Shown here piece by piece: positions 33,601 through 44,967 of a DNA stretch of 64,000 bases. Source of the stretch: Lunularia cruciata (Eukaryota; Streptophyta; Marchantiopsida; Lunulariales; Lunulariaceae); the NCBI GenBank assembly GCA_948567375.1, contig OX419761.1, positions 15,936,501-16,000,500 of the forward strand, written 5' to 3'. The translations under genes were made by a program, and so were the position numbers. A model generated the notes under the pieces. It was not told the DNA's origin. It saw nothing but the letters and a program-made list of their open reading frames with translations, and searched no databases. The stretch's first letter is position 1. Every line of letters starts with the position of its first letter.

Positions 33601-35133
33601 AAGTCTCTTCCTCTCATCATAGTAGCAATTACGGTGGTATCAATTGACTCTAAAGTCCAAATCAAGTTTAAGACCACTTTATAGTAAGATCTTTTCTTTC
33701 AGATGGTACAAGGTCATCTTGTAGCATGCAACCAAGAATACAACACCTTCTCCTTAATGGAAGGCCTTCTATTCTATGAGAATTGGATTTCTCCAACTAA
33801 GGGTGATCTCCATGGAACTTGTGTACCTCCAAGAAGCCCATGATTTACCAATCATTGGTCACATGGGTGTGGACAAGACCTTGAGTACTCTCTAACACCA
33901 ATGGTGGTGGCCTAACGTGCATGAGATGTTTGAGAGTTTTTTTGATCATGTGAGAGCTACAAATGCAACAAGGCTAACCCCAAAAACCAAGTGGACTCCT
34001 TCAACCACTCCCCATTCCATCTACACAATGGGAACACTTGAGCTTAGATCTCATCATGTCCTTGCCCAAGACAAAGCAAGGTCACATAGTGATTATGGTG
34101 TTTGTGGATAAGCGTAGTAAGCAAATCCATTTGGCACCAACCTTTGATACCACGGATGTTCCAACATTGGTGTAGATCTACTTCAACACTATCTTCAAGC
34201 ATCATGAGATGCCTTGTGTACTCATCTTCAACCGTGATCCTTGATTCGTTGGGAAATTTTGGTAAGCACTCTTCCAAATAATCGGCACCAAACTTGCTTT
34301 GTCCACAGCCTATCATCCTCAAACTGATGGACAAATTGAATGTGCAAATTGTACCTTGGAGGATATGCTTTGTGCTTTTGTCAACATCCACCATACCAAT
34401 TGGGATGAATGTCTTGTAGTTGTAGAGTTTGCATACAATAAGTCCAAACAAGCACGCATTGGATTCAATCCTTTCTTCCTCAATTTTGGCCAAGATCCAC
34501 TTGTTCTAGATTCTCTTCTTGCTCCTCTTCCATCTCATGTCCCTCATAATTCTACCTTCTTGACCACCATATCCCAATCCCTCCAATAGGCCAAATCTCA
34601 TCTCCTTGTTGCTCAAAATTGGCAAAAATAATATGCGGACCACCATTGTCATGATCTCACCTTTCAAGTCCATGATAAGGTCATGCTCTCCTCTAATAAT
34701 CTACCCCTCCCACTTGATACCCAAGTTTGTAAACTCACCCTTAATTAGATAAGACCTTTTGATGTCACCTAAATCATCTCTCTTGTTGCTTATTGACTTG
34801 CCTTGCCTTGCCTTGTCATATGCGCATCCACTCTATCTTTTACATTTCCAAGTTGGAATCCTTTATTCCTAACCATCTTCTTTTTCTTCTCATGTCCAAC
34901 CTCTTGTCCTTGTCACCGATCATTAAGAGTACAAAGTTGATTGTATCCTTGCATGTTGTCATATTCAACGAGGCTGTCGATAACATACAAAGTACAATGT
35001 CCTTTGGAAAGAGTATCCCATTCATGATGCTACATGGGAACCTCTTTCTCATCCCAAAATGCACAAATGGCCATCCAAGAGTTTGAAGCTTCAATGGCAA
35101 AGAAGACGTCACCAACTAGCTGTGGAGGAATAT
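30603..35133 (+). pseudogene. Element G gag-pol pseudogene
   Basis: Gag: 'FKSATID' region and a CCHC knuckle near 31377 ('CFYYCQIGHHISEF', last Cys lost). Protease: 'ILIDFRSLKNC' near 31615, where the D-S-G triad has become D-F-R. Reverse transcriptase: '[17 protein letters not shown]' at 32337, 'GAPVLFIPKKDSGL' near 32438. The catalytic Y/F-x-D-D region near 32800 reads 'MDDIL'. Integrase: 'AYHPQTDGQIECAN' near 34305 and 'NWDECLVVVEFAYN' near 34400. Many stops of all kinds; non-functional. Confidence 0.85.
31978..32157 (+). repeat. Three 60-bp (20-codon) repeats between protease and RT of G
   Basis: Units start at 31978, 32038 and 32098 with 'tcccaagatgggaa'. Each encodes S-Q-D-G-K-F followed by I-E-Q-A-L-E-E-D. 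The same triplet occurs in A (61464-61643) and, decayed, in B (about 47970-48120), so it is an inherited feature of the family. Confidence 0.93.
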
Positions 35134-35548
35134 GTAACAATATGGAGTTCAGCAATGAAGTATGTTAGTGCTAACAAAATAGTAAATAAGCCAAAATTAG
35201 CATAGAATATTCTATAGATATCTAGGAAGTTTCCTGGCTAGCTTAGCTTGCACTCCAAGTAGGTAACTTTTAGAAGGAAGCTTCTAGAAGCTTCCAACTA
35301 GCTTAGTTTGCACGTCAAGTAAACAACTTCCATAAGGAAACTTCTTGAGAAACTTTCTAATTACCTTGGCTTATGCTCCAAGAAAAAGGCTTTAGGAAGT
35401 TTCTTGAAAAGCTTCTCAAGAGCCTTGTGTGCTCCCTATAAATACCAAAGCCAAAGCTCATGCTAGGTATTTGGAGTTTCTCCATACTCAAGTGTCCCAA
35501 TGTGATCTTCCATTCTCTTATTTCTCTCCTCTATCTTGATCTTTTACA
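35134..35548 (+). repeat. 3' LTR of G
   Basis: Starts TGTAACAATATGG, ends TTTTACA. Keeps a perfect GAAGCTTCTAGAAGCTTC at 35277-35294 and TATAAATA at 35437-35444. Confidence 0.92.
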
Positions 35549-35553
35549 TCATC

Positions 35554-37300
35554 AATATGTTTCCGTTATGGTGGAGCACTTCTCCAAATGGATTGAGTTT
35601 GTGGTACTTCTTGATAAGTCCAATGAAGGGACGGCTTACTCGTTCTTGGATTGGGTACTTAGTCATTTTGGTGCACTAGTTGAGGTTTTGACTGCTCAGT
35701 GTATAAAGTTCTTGGGGTAGTTTTAGATTTGGTGTAATAAGGCTTTGATTGATCATCATATTACCTCTCAAGATCACCTTGAGGCAGATGGCTTAGCAAA
35801 GAGAGTGGTTTAGAAAATGAAGAGAAGATTGCATAAGTATGGTTTGCAAAGAGGCCACTTAGGAGATTGGGATCTATAGTTACCTTGGTTGGTCATGGGC
35901 TGTCAATTTAGCCAGCAAGCCTCCTTCTTTCCTTACTTTCTACTCTATAGATGAGATCCAGATTTACCTACATTTATTCATTAAGATGCCACTATAGTTT
36001 TGGACTTGGATGATCTAGACATATGGGTAAGTGTATGTTCTCAATGGGTAAAGATCTTTTAGAGAGTGATGTCTATGGTCTTTGGGAACTTGGTGATTAC
36101 TTAACATAAGAATACTTTATGTTATGCTAGTATTTGAGGAGGAGGTTATAGACCCTTGATCCATCCATTTCATCTAGGTGACTATGTATATTTATAATAT
36201 ACAACACCAATGACAATCAATGTAACTATAAACCACACTATCTTGAGAGTGCATGAGATTTTGCCTTCTAGAGTCCTCATGTGCAATACTTTGAGGACAA
36301 GAGAACTCTCCAAGAGATAAAACATAAGTTTCACACTCAATCCTTTGATGTCCCAAAGGAGCACCTTCTCTTTATTAGATAGCCAAAGAAGATCTCCCAA
36401 GGAAGTTCCACCCTAGGATTAGGTACATGGATAGGTGACTTGTCAATGAGCTCCATTAGATTACTTGCTTGGATGAGTGACATGTTGGTATTGGTCCCAT
36501 TTGGTTGGTCAAATAAGCTTTGATCAAAGAGAATCTCTTAAGGAATCTTCTTATAGGAATCTTAGAATCACAGGGTGAGGTACCATTGGAAAGCTCTCAG
36601 TGAGAAAAACTTGGGGGAAGTGAAGGCCAACATTTCCTTTACTGGAGGCAAAATACATATTTTTTTGAGGCCGAATTCATCCATTTAGGCTTTCAAAATT
36701 GCCTTTGAAGTTTTTAGGCCTACTTTGGCTTCTGCACTATTAGTAAAAGTGCTAATTTTGGTGATACCTCTATCTGATCTATTTTTTCCATCATATGTAA
36801 CATCCTTCTAGATATCACCACCTCAAGTTTCACCTCTAGATCATATGTCTAACTATTGATTTTGAAGTTTCTAAGCATATTTTGGTTTTTGACCTATTAG
36901 TAGAAGTACTCTTTTGGTGATACCTTTATCTGATCTACTTAGTCTATAATGTATAACATGCTTCTAGATGTTACTAAACCAAATTTCATCTTTAGATCAT
37001 TTGTTTAGCTATTGGTATTACATTGTGTTGGAAGGACGTGATGGTGTTATTTGGAAATATCATGTCCACGATTGTGCACATGTCACCTCCCAAACATTGA
37101 TGGTACTATGGACCCAAGCTTAGCACTTGTACATATATGCTTGTGGTGTATATTATGTGGTTCTTTTGGTGGAGCCACTATTATGTTGGTGTGTGATAGC
37201 TATTTGAGAGGATTGCATATGGCATGTTTAGCTCTCTTTTCTCATGGTAGTTCCTCAAAGACACTGGTTATATCCTAGATGTACTTGACCTATAGCTAGT
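35554..37300 (+). pseudogene. Element F integrase core and PHD-finger tail
   Basis: Integrase core: 'VSVMVEHFSKWIEFVVLLDK' near 35560, 'SFLDWVLSHFGALVEVLTA' near 35640 and 'HLEADGLAKRVV' near 35780. It contains the catalytic-site neighbourhood of Ty3-type integrases. Then 'HLGDYVYL' and 'ILRVHEILPSRV' near 36170-36275. After the solo LTR, 'CHLPNIDGTMDPSLALV' near 37069 and a PHD-type Cys/His pattern: C37148-C37157, C37192 (partner mutated to Tyr), H37216-C37225, then in the next frame W37265 and C37280 with one Cys changed to Tyr. Spacing fits Cys4-His-Cys3. Stops and a frameshift near 37245 make it dead. Confidence 0.75.
36282..37022 (-). repeat. Solo LTR of the E family inside element F
   Basis: 741 bp with near-palindromic termini TGCAATAC and GTATTACA, flanked by TCATG (36277-36281) and TTGTG (37023-37027), identical at three of five with two transitions. 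Leaving it out puts the F frame back in register. It is the inverted relative of 41497-42085, the 5' LTR of E ('gacctattagtagaagtact' against its complement near 41610). A 150-bp segment is tandemly duplicated inside it (36720-36860 and 36870-37010). Confidence 0.75.
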
Positions 37301-38062
37301 TCACCTTTTATGTAGTATAGATTGCATGTAGGTAACTAATGATGGGGCTTGATAACACCCGGCCTCTTGATCTTTGCCCACCATAGGGTATACCACATAC
37401 TTGGAATAGATGGCTATCTGGAGTTAGAGGGACCTAACTATTAACTAAGGGGCATTTATGGCACTTTAGGGTTCATGTAGATTTACATGTGAGTTTGCTT
37501 CTATAGTGTGTGATGTTGATAGTGATGTATATATGCATGATAGCTATCATGCCATTTGTAGCATTGCACCTAGATTGCTTGGACCTTGGAGTAGAAGTGT
37601 TAGTAGACAAAGGTATTTTGGTAATTACTCATAAACTACTTGTTGGTAGTTCAATTCATGTTCAAAAGTATTGATCATATGGTGGGACTCACCATTACTT
37701 GCACCGTTTGGACCATCAAGTGTGCCGTTAGTAAGACCATTAGGGTTGGAGACCTAGGTTAAAATTAGAAGTATACCTTCAAGGTGTAGCTCTAGAGAGC
37801 TCACTTTTTTGAGGTTGAGCCTTTGAGTTTTTGGCTGTGGTGGATAGAGGTTGGTGAGCATCACCTAGAGTCTCTTAGCTAGAATGAGTGTGGTTTGACT
37901 ATAATTGGTGCATAATTGTTTGTACTTTGTTGAGTGGATGATCAAGGATCGAGTTGAAGAAGAACTTATTAATTATGGCACTTTAGAATTCATGTATGAG
38001 TTGTGCTTCTATAATGTATATTGTTTATAACAATGTATATTGTGTAATGATGTATATATGCA
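37301..38062 (+). other. Probable 3' end and LTR remnant of element F
   Basis: No reading frame. 'gatggggcttgataacaccc' near 37342 could be a polypurine tract and LTR start. A segment of about 90 bp is directly repeated at 37443-37545 and 37974-38062 ('atggcactttag', 'gcttctata-tgt', 'gatgtatatatgca'). Element I begins immediately after the second copy. Confidence 0.4.
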
Positions 38063-41000
38063 CAACAACAAGATCATGTAGAGAGACCACCATTTCAAGA
38101 TGGAGAAGAGCAAATCTGATTTCCAAAGCCCAAAGTATTTGAAGGCAAGAATCTTTTGAGCATAGTGGAGAACTTTGTATTTGATTTTGAAACTAAAAAT
38201 CTTCAAGATGAACAGATATAGATTCTCTTGGCTTCAAGCCAATTGGATAGAGAAACAAAACTATAGTGGCAATTTTAAATGGAACAAGTTGAATGATAAT
38301 CTATTGCACCAATCTCGATATGAGAAAAATTCAAGAGCATAATAATTAGGAGATTCCAAGCTATAAATGTTACACAACTATATGAGATAGATTTATAAAA
38401 TGAAAGTAAATTGGTTCTATGAGAAACTACATCACTCAACTTTAGAACACCATAATGCAAATTCTAGATATACTAGAAGGTGAAGCTCTAAATTGATTTG
38501 TGAGGGATTTGAAGTCATGCACTAAATTGGAAGTGATTATGTAGAAGCCCAAACACTTGGAGTAAGCCATGCGGTTAGCAAAGCACTTTGATTCTTTGGT
38601 TACAACAACTTGATCTTGACCTCAACCTTCATAGAACTTACCAACACACTACACACAGGTGGAGTAGCCAACACTAATGGCGATTGATGTAGTCCAACAC
38701 AAACCACTTGGCACTATAAATAAAGAAAGATTGTAACAAAATGGTGGTTTATTTTATTTTTACCAAATTAGACATTTTATTGTTGAATGTCCACTCAAGA
38801 ATGACAACCCCAAAAAATTGCCCAAATGGATTTTGTGGAGCATGATGATCAAGGAAACAAAGAATCTTAATAGGAGAGTTTGAGTCACCTATTGGGAACT
38901 TGATTAGTTCCAATAGGATTTAAAGCTTGACCTATGGAAATTTGCTTCACTTGTATGGTATGATATACAATCCTAGTTGTAGGATTTTGGTTGATTTTGG
39001 AAAATCAAAAAATTGTATATCCTTACAATTAACAAAGAAATTAGATATTCCTATCAAGCCAATGATTAGAAATAATTTGATGATGACAAATAGTAGAAAG
39101 GGTTTGGTATTTTGTACCTCACATTCTGTTACCTTCAATAATAGGAAAGAATATTTGGATTATATGAGGTTTGTAGTGGCACCTCTACACTTTGATGTCA
39201 TTCTAGATTTGTTTTGGCTTGAATATCATAAGGTTCAATTTTTTTAGACCCAACAACAAATTTGAGTACAACACCAACCAAAGAATTATCAATTAGGTTG
39301 TTGAGCACCTTTGAGTAAGACACCCAAGAGTAATTAGTCTCAAGATTGGAAGCTTGTGAGTAAACATCTATAGAGTAAGCTTTAGAGGAAGAGAATTCAT
39401 ACTTTTGCTGTGGGGATCAAGCAAATTGCATATGGAGAATCTGAGAAGGGCCAGAAGCATCATCAAGTAATGGTTGATCAAGGACTTTAAGAGCTTGTAG
39501 ATGTATTTTTGGATGATCTACCAAAAAATTACCCTTTGATCATGGTATGCCCTACAAGATTGAGCTACTACCCAAAAATATTCTAATGAGTAGACCAATC
39601 TGTTGGCTCTCACCAAAGGAGTTGGAAGAACTTTGAACAAAAATGGTAGAATTGTTGGAGAAGGATTTCATATAACATAATACATCTCCTTGGGGAGCAC
39701 CAGTATTATTTATCCCAAAGAAGGATGGTGGACTTTGCTTTTAAATTGCTTGTTGTGACCTCAATAAACAAAAAATGAAGAACAAATATGCTTGCCTTGA
39801 ATTGATGACTTGCTAGATCAATTGAGTGGAGCACAATACTTCTCCAAGTTGAATTTCCAAAGCATCTATTGGTAAATTCCCATTGATAGAGGGGGTGTGC
39901 AAAAGACTACCTTTTGCACAAGGTATTGGTATTTTAAATGGAGAGTTTTATCTTTTTGGCTTACTAATACCCCAACAATCTTCATAGATCAAATGCATTG
40001 GGTATTTGATGGACTATTGGATCAATATGTAATGGTGTTCTTAGTTAATATTTTAATCTATAGCAAGACAAAAACAAAACACACAATTATATGCAAGAAG
40101 TCCTAAGATGACTACATCAAATGGAAATTTTACTATAAAAAATCGAAGGGTGTCTTTTGGCAAAAAAATAAGTTACCTTCTTGGATCATGAGGTATCATT
40201 GGAAGCAATCAAGATGGAAGAAAAGAAAATCAAGACCATTATTGATTGACCTATTCCAAAAGATCCATCAGAAGATTTGGCAAGTTTTACTAATGGTTTA
40301 TTAACTACTATGCTCATATGACCGTACCATTGACCAATCTCTTGGAGAGACCTCAAGCTTTCAATGGACCACCAAGCACAAAGAAGCATTCTAGAAGTTG
40401 AAACATATGGCATCTTCAAGACCGTTTCTTCAACCATATGATCCTCAACTACCTTGTGTGGTTGATTTTGATCCTCCTAACTTTGCTATTGGAATTATGT
40501 TCTACTAAGAATTTTTAGATGGGTTACATCCCATTGCCTTTGTATCTCATCAACTAAACACCATAGAAAAGAATTACTCTATTCAAGATAAAAAATAACT
40601 AACAATGGTATATGCCACCAAGATATGGAGGCATTATCTCTTGGATAAACAAATGATCATGTAAACCAATCATAAACCTTTGTTTCAAACATTACATTTG
40701 GAGCACATGAAGAGTAAACATCATCACTAGGAGGAACAATTATAGTTGTTTGACATCAAACTTGAATACAAACCTGATAGATTCTATATCATCCTTGATG
40801 CTCTATCATGACAACCTAACTTGAAGACTCTTCTTGTCATCACAATGGTAATTGACTCAAAAGTCCAAATCAAGTTTAGGACTACAACAAGACCTCCTTT
40901 TAGATGGTACAAGGTCATCTTGAAACACATTACAATGAATACAACATCTTCTCCTTCAAGGAGTGCCTTTTATTATATGAGAACTAGATCTATGTTCCAA

Positions 41001-41496
41001 CTAAAGGTGATCTATGACATGTGTGCCTTCAAGAAACCCATGATTTACCAATCATTGGTCACATGGGTGTGGACAAGACCTAAGGTGCCCTACAACACCA
41101 ATGGTGGTGGCTCAACATGGCACACGATGTTCAAGAGTTTGTTCAATCTTGTGAGAGCTACCAATGCAACAAGGCCAGCAATCAAAAACCAAATGGACTC
41201 CTTCGACCACTTCCCATCCCATCTGCTTGAGTAAAACACATGAGCATAGATCTCATCACACCCTTGCCCAAACAAAAGCACAGTCATATAACAATTGTGG
41301 TGTTTACTTATAAGCTTAGTAAGTAAATCCATTTGGCATCAATTCTTGATATAATGGATGCCCCAACATTAGCCTGGATCTATTTTAACAATATCTTCAA
41401 GTATCATGCAATGCCTTATGTACTCATCTAAGACCATGATACTTGATTCAACAAAAAAATTTAGCAAGCACTCTTCCAACTACTTTAACACCATTA
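38063..41496 (+). mobile_element. Chromovirus I, fragment truncated at both ends
   Basis: Same family as A, B and G, strongly diverged. Gag from about 38063, protease region 38927-39247 ('GRILVDFG' pattern), reverse transcriptase 39580-40110 ('WGAPVLF', 'FLVNILIYS' with the catalytic Asp pair lost), RNase H near 40430-40800, integrase 40970-41490. No LTR or primer site at either end. Left edge abuts the F-tail repeat; right edge abuts a truncated E-family LTR. Confidence 0.8.
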
Positions 41497-42085
41497 ACTA
41501 GACATATTATCTAGAGGTGTAAATTGGTTGAGTAATATCTGAAAAGATGTTAGATATGATAGACTAAGTAGACCAAATAGAGGTATCATCAAAAGAGTAC
41601 TTTCACTATTAAGGTAGGAACCGAAAACACCTTAAAAACTTTAGAGCCAATTTTGGAGGCCTAAATAGGTGAATTTGACCTAATAATGGACATATTCCCT
41701 TCTTTTTAGGGTTAAAGGCTAGCCTTCTCCCCCTTTTAGGTATCTTGTTGGGAGCTTTCCAATGATATCTCACCCATGTGATCTAATTTTCTTAAAGGAA
41801 GATTCCCTCAAGATTCACTCTAGTCAAACTTGTTTGACTAACCAAATAGGACAAAGACTAACATGTCACCTATTCATACAAACAATTTAAGGTGGAGCTT
41901 GTTGACACATCACTAATCCATATATCTTATCCAATAGTAGACTTTCCTTTGAAAGCATCCTCTATGCTATATAATAAAGACAAGGTGCTCCTTTGGAGCA
42001 TCAGAATATTGAGTGTTGAAGCTCTATGTTCTTCTTTGGTATTTCTTCAAGGGAGTTCTCCTATCCTTGGAATGTTAGAATGTCA
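41497..42085 (+). repeat. Truncated 5' LTR of E
   Basis: Reverse complement of most of the solo LTR at 36282-37022. Directly after it comes 'atgtcagagtaag', a decayed match to the initiator-Met primer site, which sets the element's direction as plus. Confidence 0.65.
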
Positions 42086-42599
42086 GAGTAAGTGTTTTAA
42101 TCCAAGAGAGTGGATCACCCTTCTTGGAGGAACACGGGCTATTGAGATTGAGTAATTTTGAATGGAGAAAACACAGTGCAATTGATAGATTGGAGATGTT
42201 TTAGAGAGAGAATGGGATAGAGGCACTGGAGGACAACTTCCCAAACCATATTTTCCATTCTTGAATCTATTTCATATCAAGAGTATGTATATTCAACTTG
42301 AGCAAGTGAGAGTATATCTTGTTTACCGCTTTGGAGTAAAGTTCATGGACATAAGATGAATTCACCAAACCATTGTTGGTGATATATGATAGAGATTAGG
42401 ATTGACAATCTGTATTCTATTATGAAGCAATGGATCTTAATATACCAAACCCTCTCCTTTTCAACTCCCAAGTAGAAATCCATTATGTGGTTAGACCAAA
42501 TATGATATTTAAGGATTTTGATAAGGAATATTATCGACATGTGATAGCCTCTAAGGTCCCAATGGGAGTTTCAATAGTTTATACCCCTCTTGAATGATC

Positions 42600-44021
42600 A
42601 TATTAATCATCTATTGAAGTAGGAAGTAGTGATTGAGTGTTTGCCATGTGTACAAATCATGGAGCCATGGTTGTAAGATCCAATGCAAGGAATGCAATGG
42701 ATGTTGAATGAGTTTCATAAGATCAAGATGACAATGGAAGCATTGCAAATTCAAGTAGATACCTTCGATAATGATCAGATAATACAAGAAGGGGAACCAT
42801 CCCAAAACCCAACACCAATGGCTAAAGTACATAGATATGCCAATGACACAAATCATGATCAACAATTAAGTCCATTATTACTATGAATGAAGAAGATGTG
42901 CAAGATCAAGCCTTACAATGTACATTGTAACATGAGAATAATGGAAAATTGGATTTCAAGAATGAATTGATACTTTTGATTATTCACAACTAAGATCATT
43001 GATCATTATGCATGTGTGTTTGCATGTGAGTACTTGATTGATAAAGCCCTCACATGGTATGATACTTGAGAATGATCATTGTAGGCAAAAGGAAGAGAGA
43101 TTACTTGGATGGCAATACAAGAAGGGCTATTGAAGAATCTAATTTGTGGATTTTGTGCTAATGGTCCAAACTCAACATTGGGGGTTGAAGTAGAAGAATA
43201 ACATACAAGAGTATGTGGAGGCATGTCTTGATTATAGGTCATGATAATTGATATGAGTCCAAAAGAAGCACTTGATAATTTCAAATGGGGTTAAAAGAGT
43301 GAATTGCAAAATGGTACAAAATCCTTACACTATTTTTGAAACCACTACCTATGCTCAAAGAATAGCAAAGGTGCTTGGAGGAGGTGAAGGAGAATACAAC
43401 ACTATTGAGCTAAGACATCCCATTTTAGTGGATCAATTCCTATGGAATTGGGCAACATTTGGTTTTGAGATTGAGGAGCACAACCACTCGAAAGAGAATA
43501 AGGACAAGTCAAAGAAAAGAGAGATGGAGTCCCACAAGGAGAAGGGGTTTGAGTAGAACAACAATTTTGTTACAATTGTGGCCAAGTTGGGCACATAACC
43601 ATCAATTTTGTGCACATGTTCCTAAAGGTCCTTGACCTCCAGTAAGGTAACCTTTGGACAATATGGAGAGACAAATTGAAAAGGAAGATGTTGAAATCTC
43701 ATCAAAAGATGAAGATCACTAGTAAATGTACCTCATGGCCTTATTAGCTCAATAGAGAAGAGTAAAAAATGAAGGGAGGAAGATGACAAGTGCGCAAAGG
43801 TTGAAGAAGAAAAACATATAACTAATTGTTATAAATTGAGTCTTAAAAGACAATCAAGTGAGATCTTGGAGTAACAAAAAATTTATTATTTCTCTCTATT
43901 TCAATAAGGTTCAAGGTGGAACTAGAGAAGGATGAGAGTGAAGAAGTAGAGCTACCTAGTGGTCAAATAGAGAGAATTGAGTCATTACTTAGGAAGGTAG
44001 CACTCTCTATAGGAGAGTATC
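42600..44021 (+). pseudogene. Element E gag pseudogene with CCHC knuckle
   Basis: Open pieces include 'MQGMQWMLNEFHKIKMTME' (42683) and a lysine/glutamate-rich stretch, 'EEHNHSKENKDKSKKREM' (near 43475). A nucleocapsid knuckle starts at 43568: 'CYNCGQVGHITIN', with the final Cys lost. Stops interrupt it. The sequence breaks at 44021, where C is inserted. Confidence 0.7.
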
Positions 44022-44544
44022 TATAAAAGACCAAAGAGAGAAATAGTAAAATTGAAGATTACATTGGGACCCTTGAATAAGGAAAACTCCAAATGCATAG
44101 CATGAGCTTGGGCTTTGGTATTTATAGGGAACATATAAAGCTCTTGAGAAGCTACTCATGAAGTTTCCTAAGAGACTCTTTCTTTAGAGTGCAAGCCAAG
44201 GTAACCAAGGAGTTTCTCAAGAAGCTTCCTTCTAGAAGCCATATACTTGGCATGCAAGCTAAGCTAATTGAGAAGCTCCCAAAAAACTTCCTCCTAGAAG
44301 TCACTACTTGGCATGTTTATTACCCAATACTTGGAAGGTAGCAAGTAGCTTCCTAGATGCTTTTAGCATATTCTTATAATTCTTGGCTAATTTGGCCTAT
44401 TTGCTACTTTGTTAGTTTTGACTAGCTTGTTTGTAAACTCTATATTGTTAGATATTCCCCCATTGCTAGTTGGTGATATCCTCATCACTATGGAAGCTTC
44501 AAACTCCTAAATGGCTATTTGTGCATTTTGGAGATGAGAAAGAG

Positions 44545-44967
44545 TGTAAAAGACCAAAACCGAGGAGAGAGATAGGAGAATGGAAACTCACATTGGGACA
44601 CTTGAATGAGGGAAAACTCCAAATGCCTAGCATGAGCTTCGGCCTTGGTATTTATAGGTAGCATACAAGTCCCTTGAAGCTTCTCAAGAAGCTTCCTTGA
44701 GCCGCTTTCTTGGAGTGCAAGCCAAGTTAACTAGGAAGCTTCTCAAGAAGCTTCCTTCTAGAAGCTGCCTACTTGGCGTGCAAGCTAAGCTAGTTAGAAG
44801 CTTCTAGAAGCTTCCTTCTAGAAGCTACCTGCTTAGGGCGCAAGTTAACTAGTTAGGAAGCTTCCCAAGAAGCTTCTTAGATGCTTCTAGAATATTCTAG
44901 GCTATTTTGTCTTATTATCTACTTCATAAGCTCGACTAACTTTGTCGCTAAACTCCACATTGTTACA
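44545..44967 (-). repeat. 3' LTR of B
   Basis: Perfect heat-shock-type array at 44797-44814 and 44885-44897. Three tandem units of about 60 bp between 44700 and 44880, each with 'gcaagc-aag-ta' and 'gaagcttc'. TATA-like sequence 'ggtatttatagg' (complement of CTATAAATACC) near 44648. Confidence 0.95.
44797..44897. promoter_or_regulatory. Heat-shock-element array in the LTR of B
   Basis: 44797-44814 reads GAAGCTTCTAGAAGCTTC, four alternating GAA/TTC pentamer cores at exact 2-nt spacing. 44885-44897 reads TTCTAGAATATTC, three cores. TTCTAGAA also occurs at 44756-44763 and 44816-44823. This is the consensus bound by heat-shock factor trimers. The pattern is repeated at 50006-50106, 59549-59575 and 35277-35294. 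Function is inferred from sequence only. Confidence 0.7.

Larger units (their letters stand above)
28300..35548 (+). mobile_element. Chromovirus G, complete but decayed, TSD TCATC
   Basis: 5' LTR 28300-28687, degenerate primer site 28689-28700 (TTGTATTAGAGC against the usual TGGTATCAGAGC), 3' LTR 35134-35548. It is flanked by TCATC at 28295-28299 and 35549-35553. Domains on the plus strand: gag (30603-31500), protease near 31600, three 60-bp repeats (31978-32157), reverse transcriptase (32240-33350), RNase H, integrase (33840-34600) and chromodomain remnant (34910-35130). A minus-strand relative, H, replaces the leader at 28804-30602. It inserted into F. Confidence 0.92.
27916..37350 (+). mobile_element. 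Ty3/gypsy element F with C-terminal PHD finger (interrupted)
   Basis: Only the 3' half of pol remains: integrase zinc-binding part (27985-28299), then element G (28300-35548), then integrase core (35554-36060), a linker, a solo LTR (36282-37022) and a PHD finger (37040-37282). Gag, protease and reverse transcriptase are absent; the left edge is the fold-back junction at 27915. Family F is unrelated in LTR and integrase sequence to the chromovirus family of A, B, C and G. Confidence 0.8.

Noticed and set aside
44700-44880. Clustered HindIII/XbaI-like palindromes as a CRISPR-like or cloning artefact
   Set aside because: They occur inside matched LTRs with TSDs and follow HSE spacing; no spacers of uniform length, no cas genes, and several independent copies.
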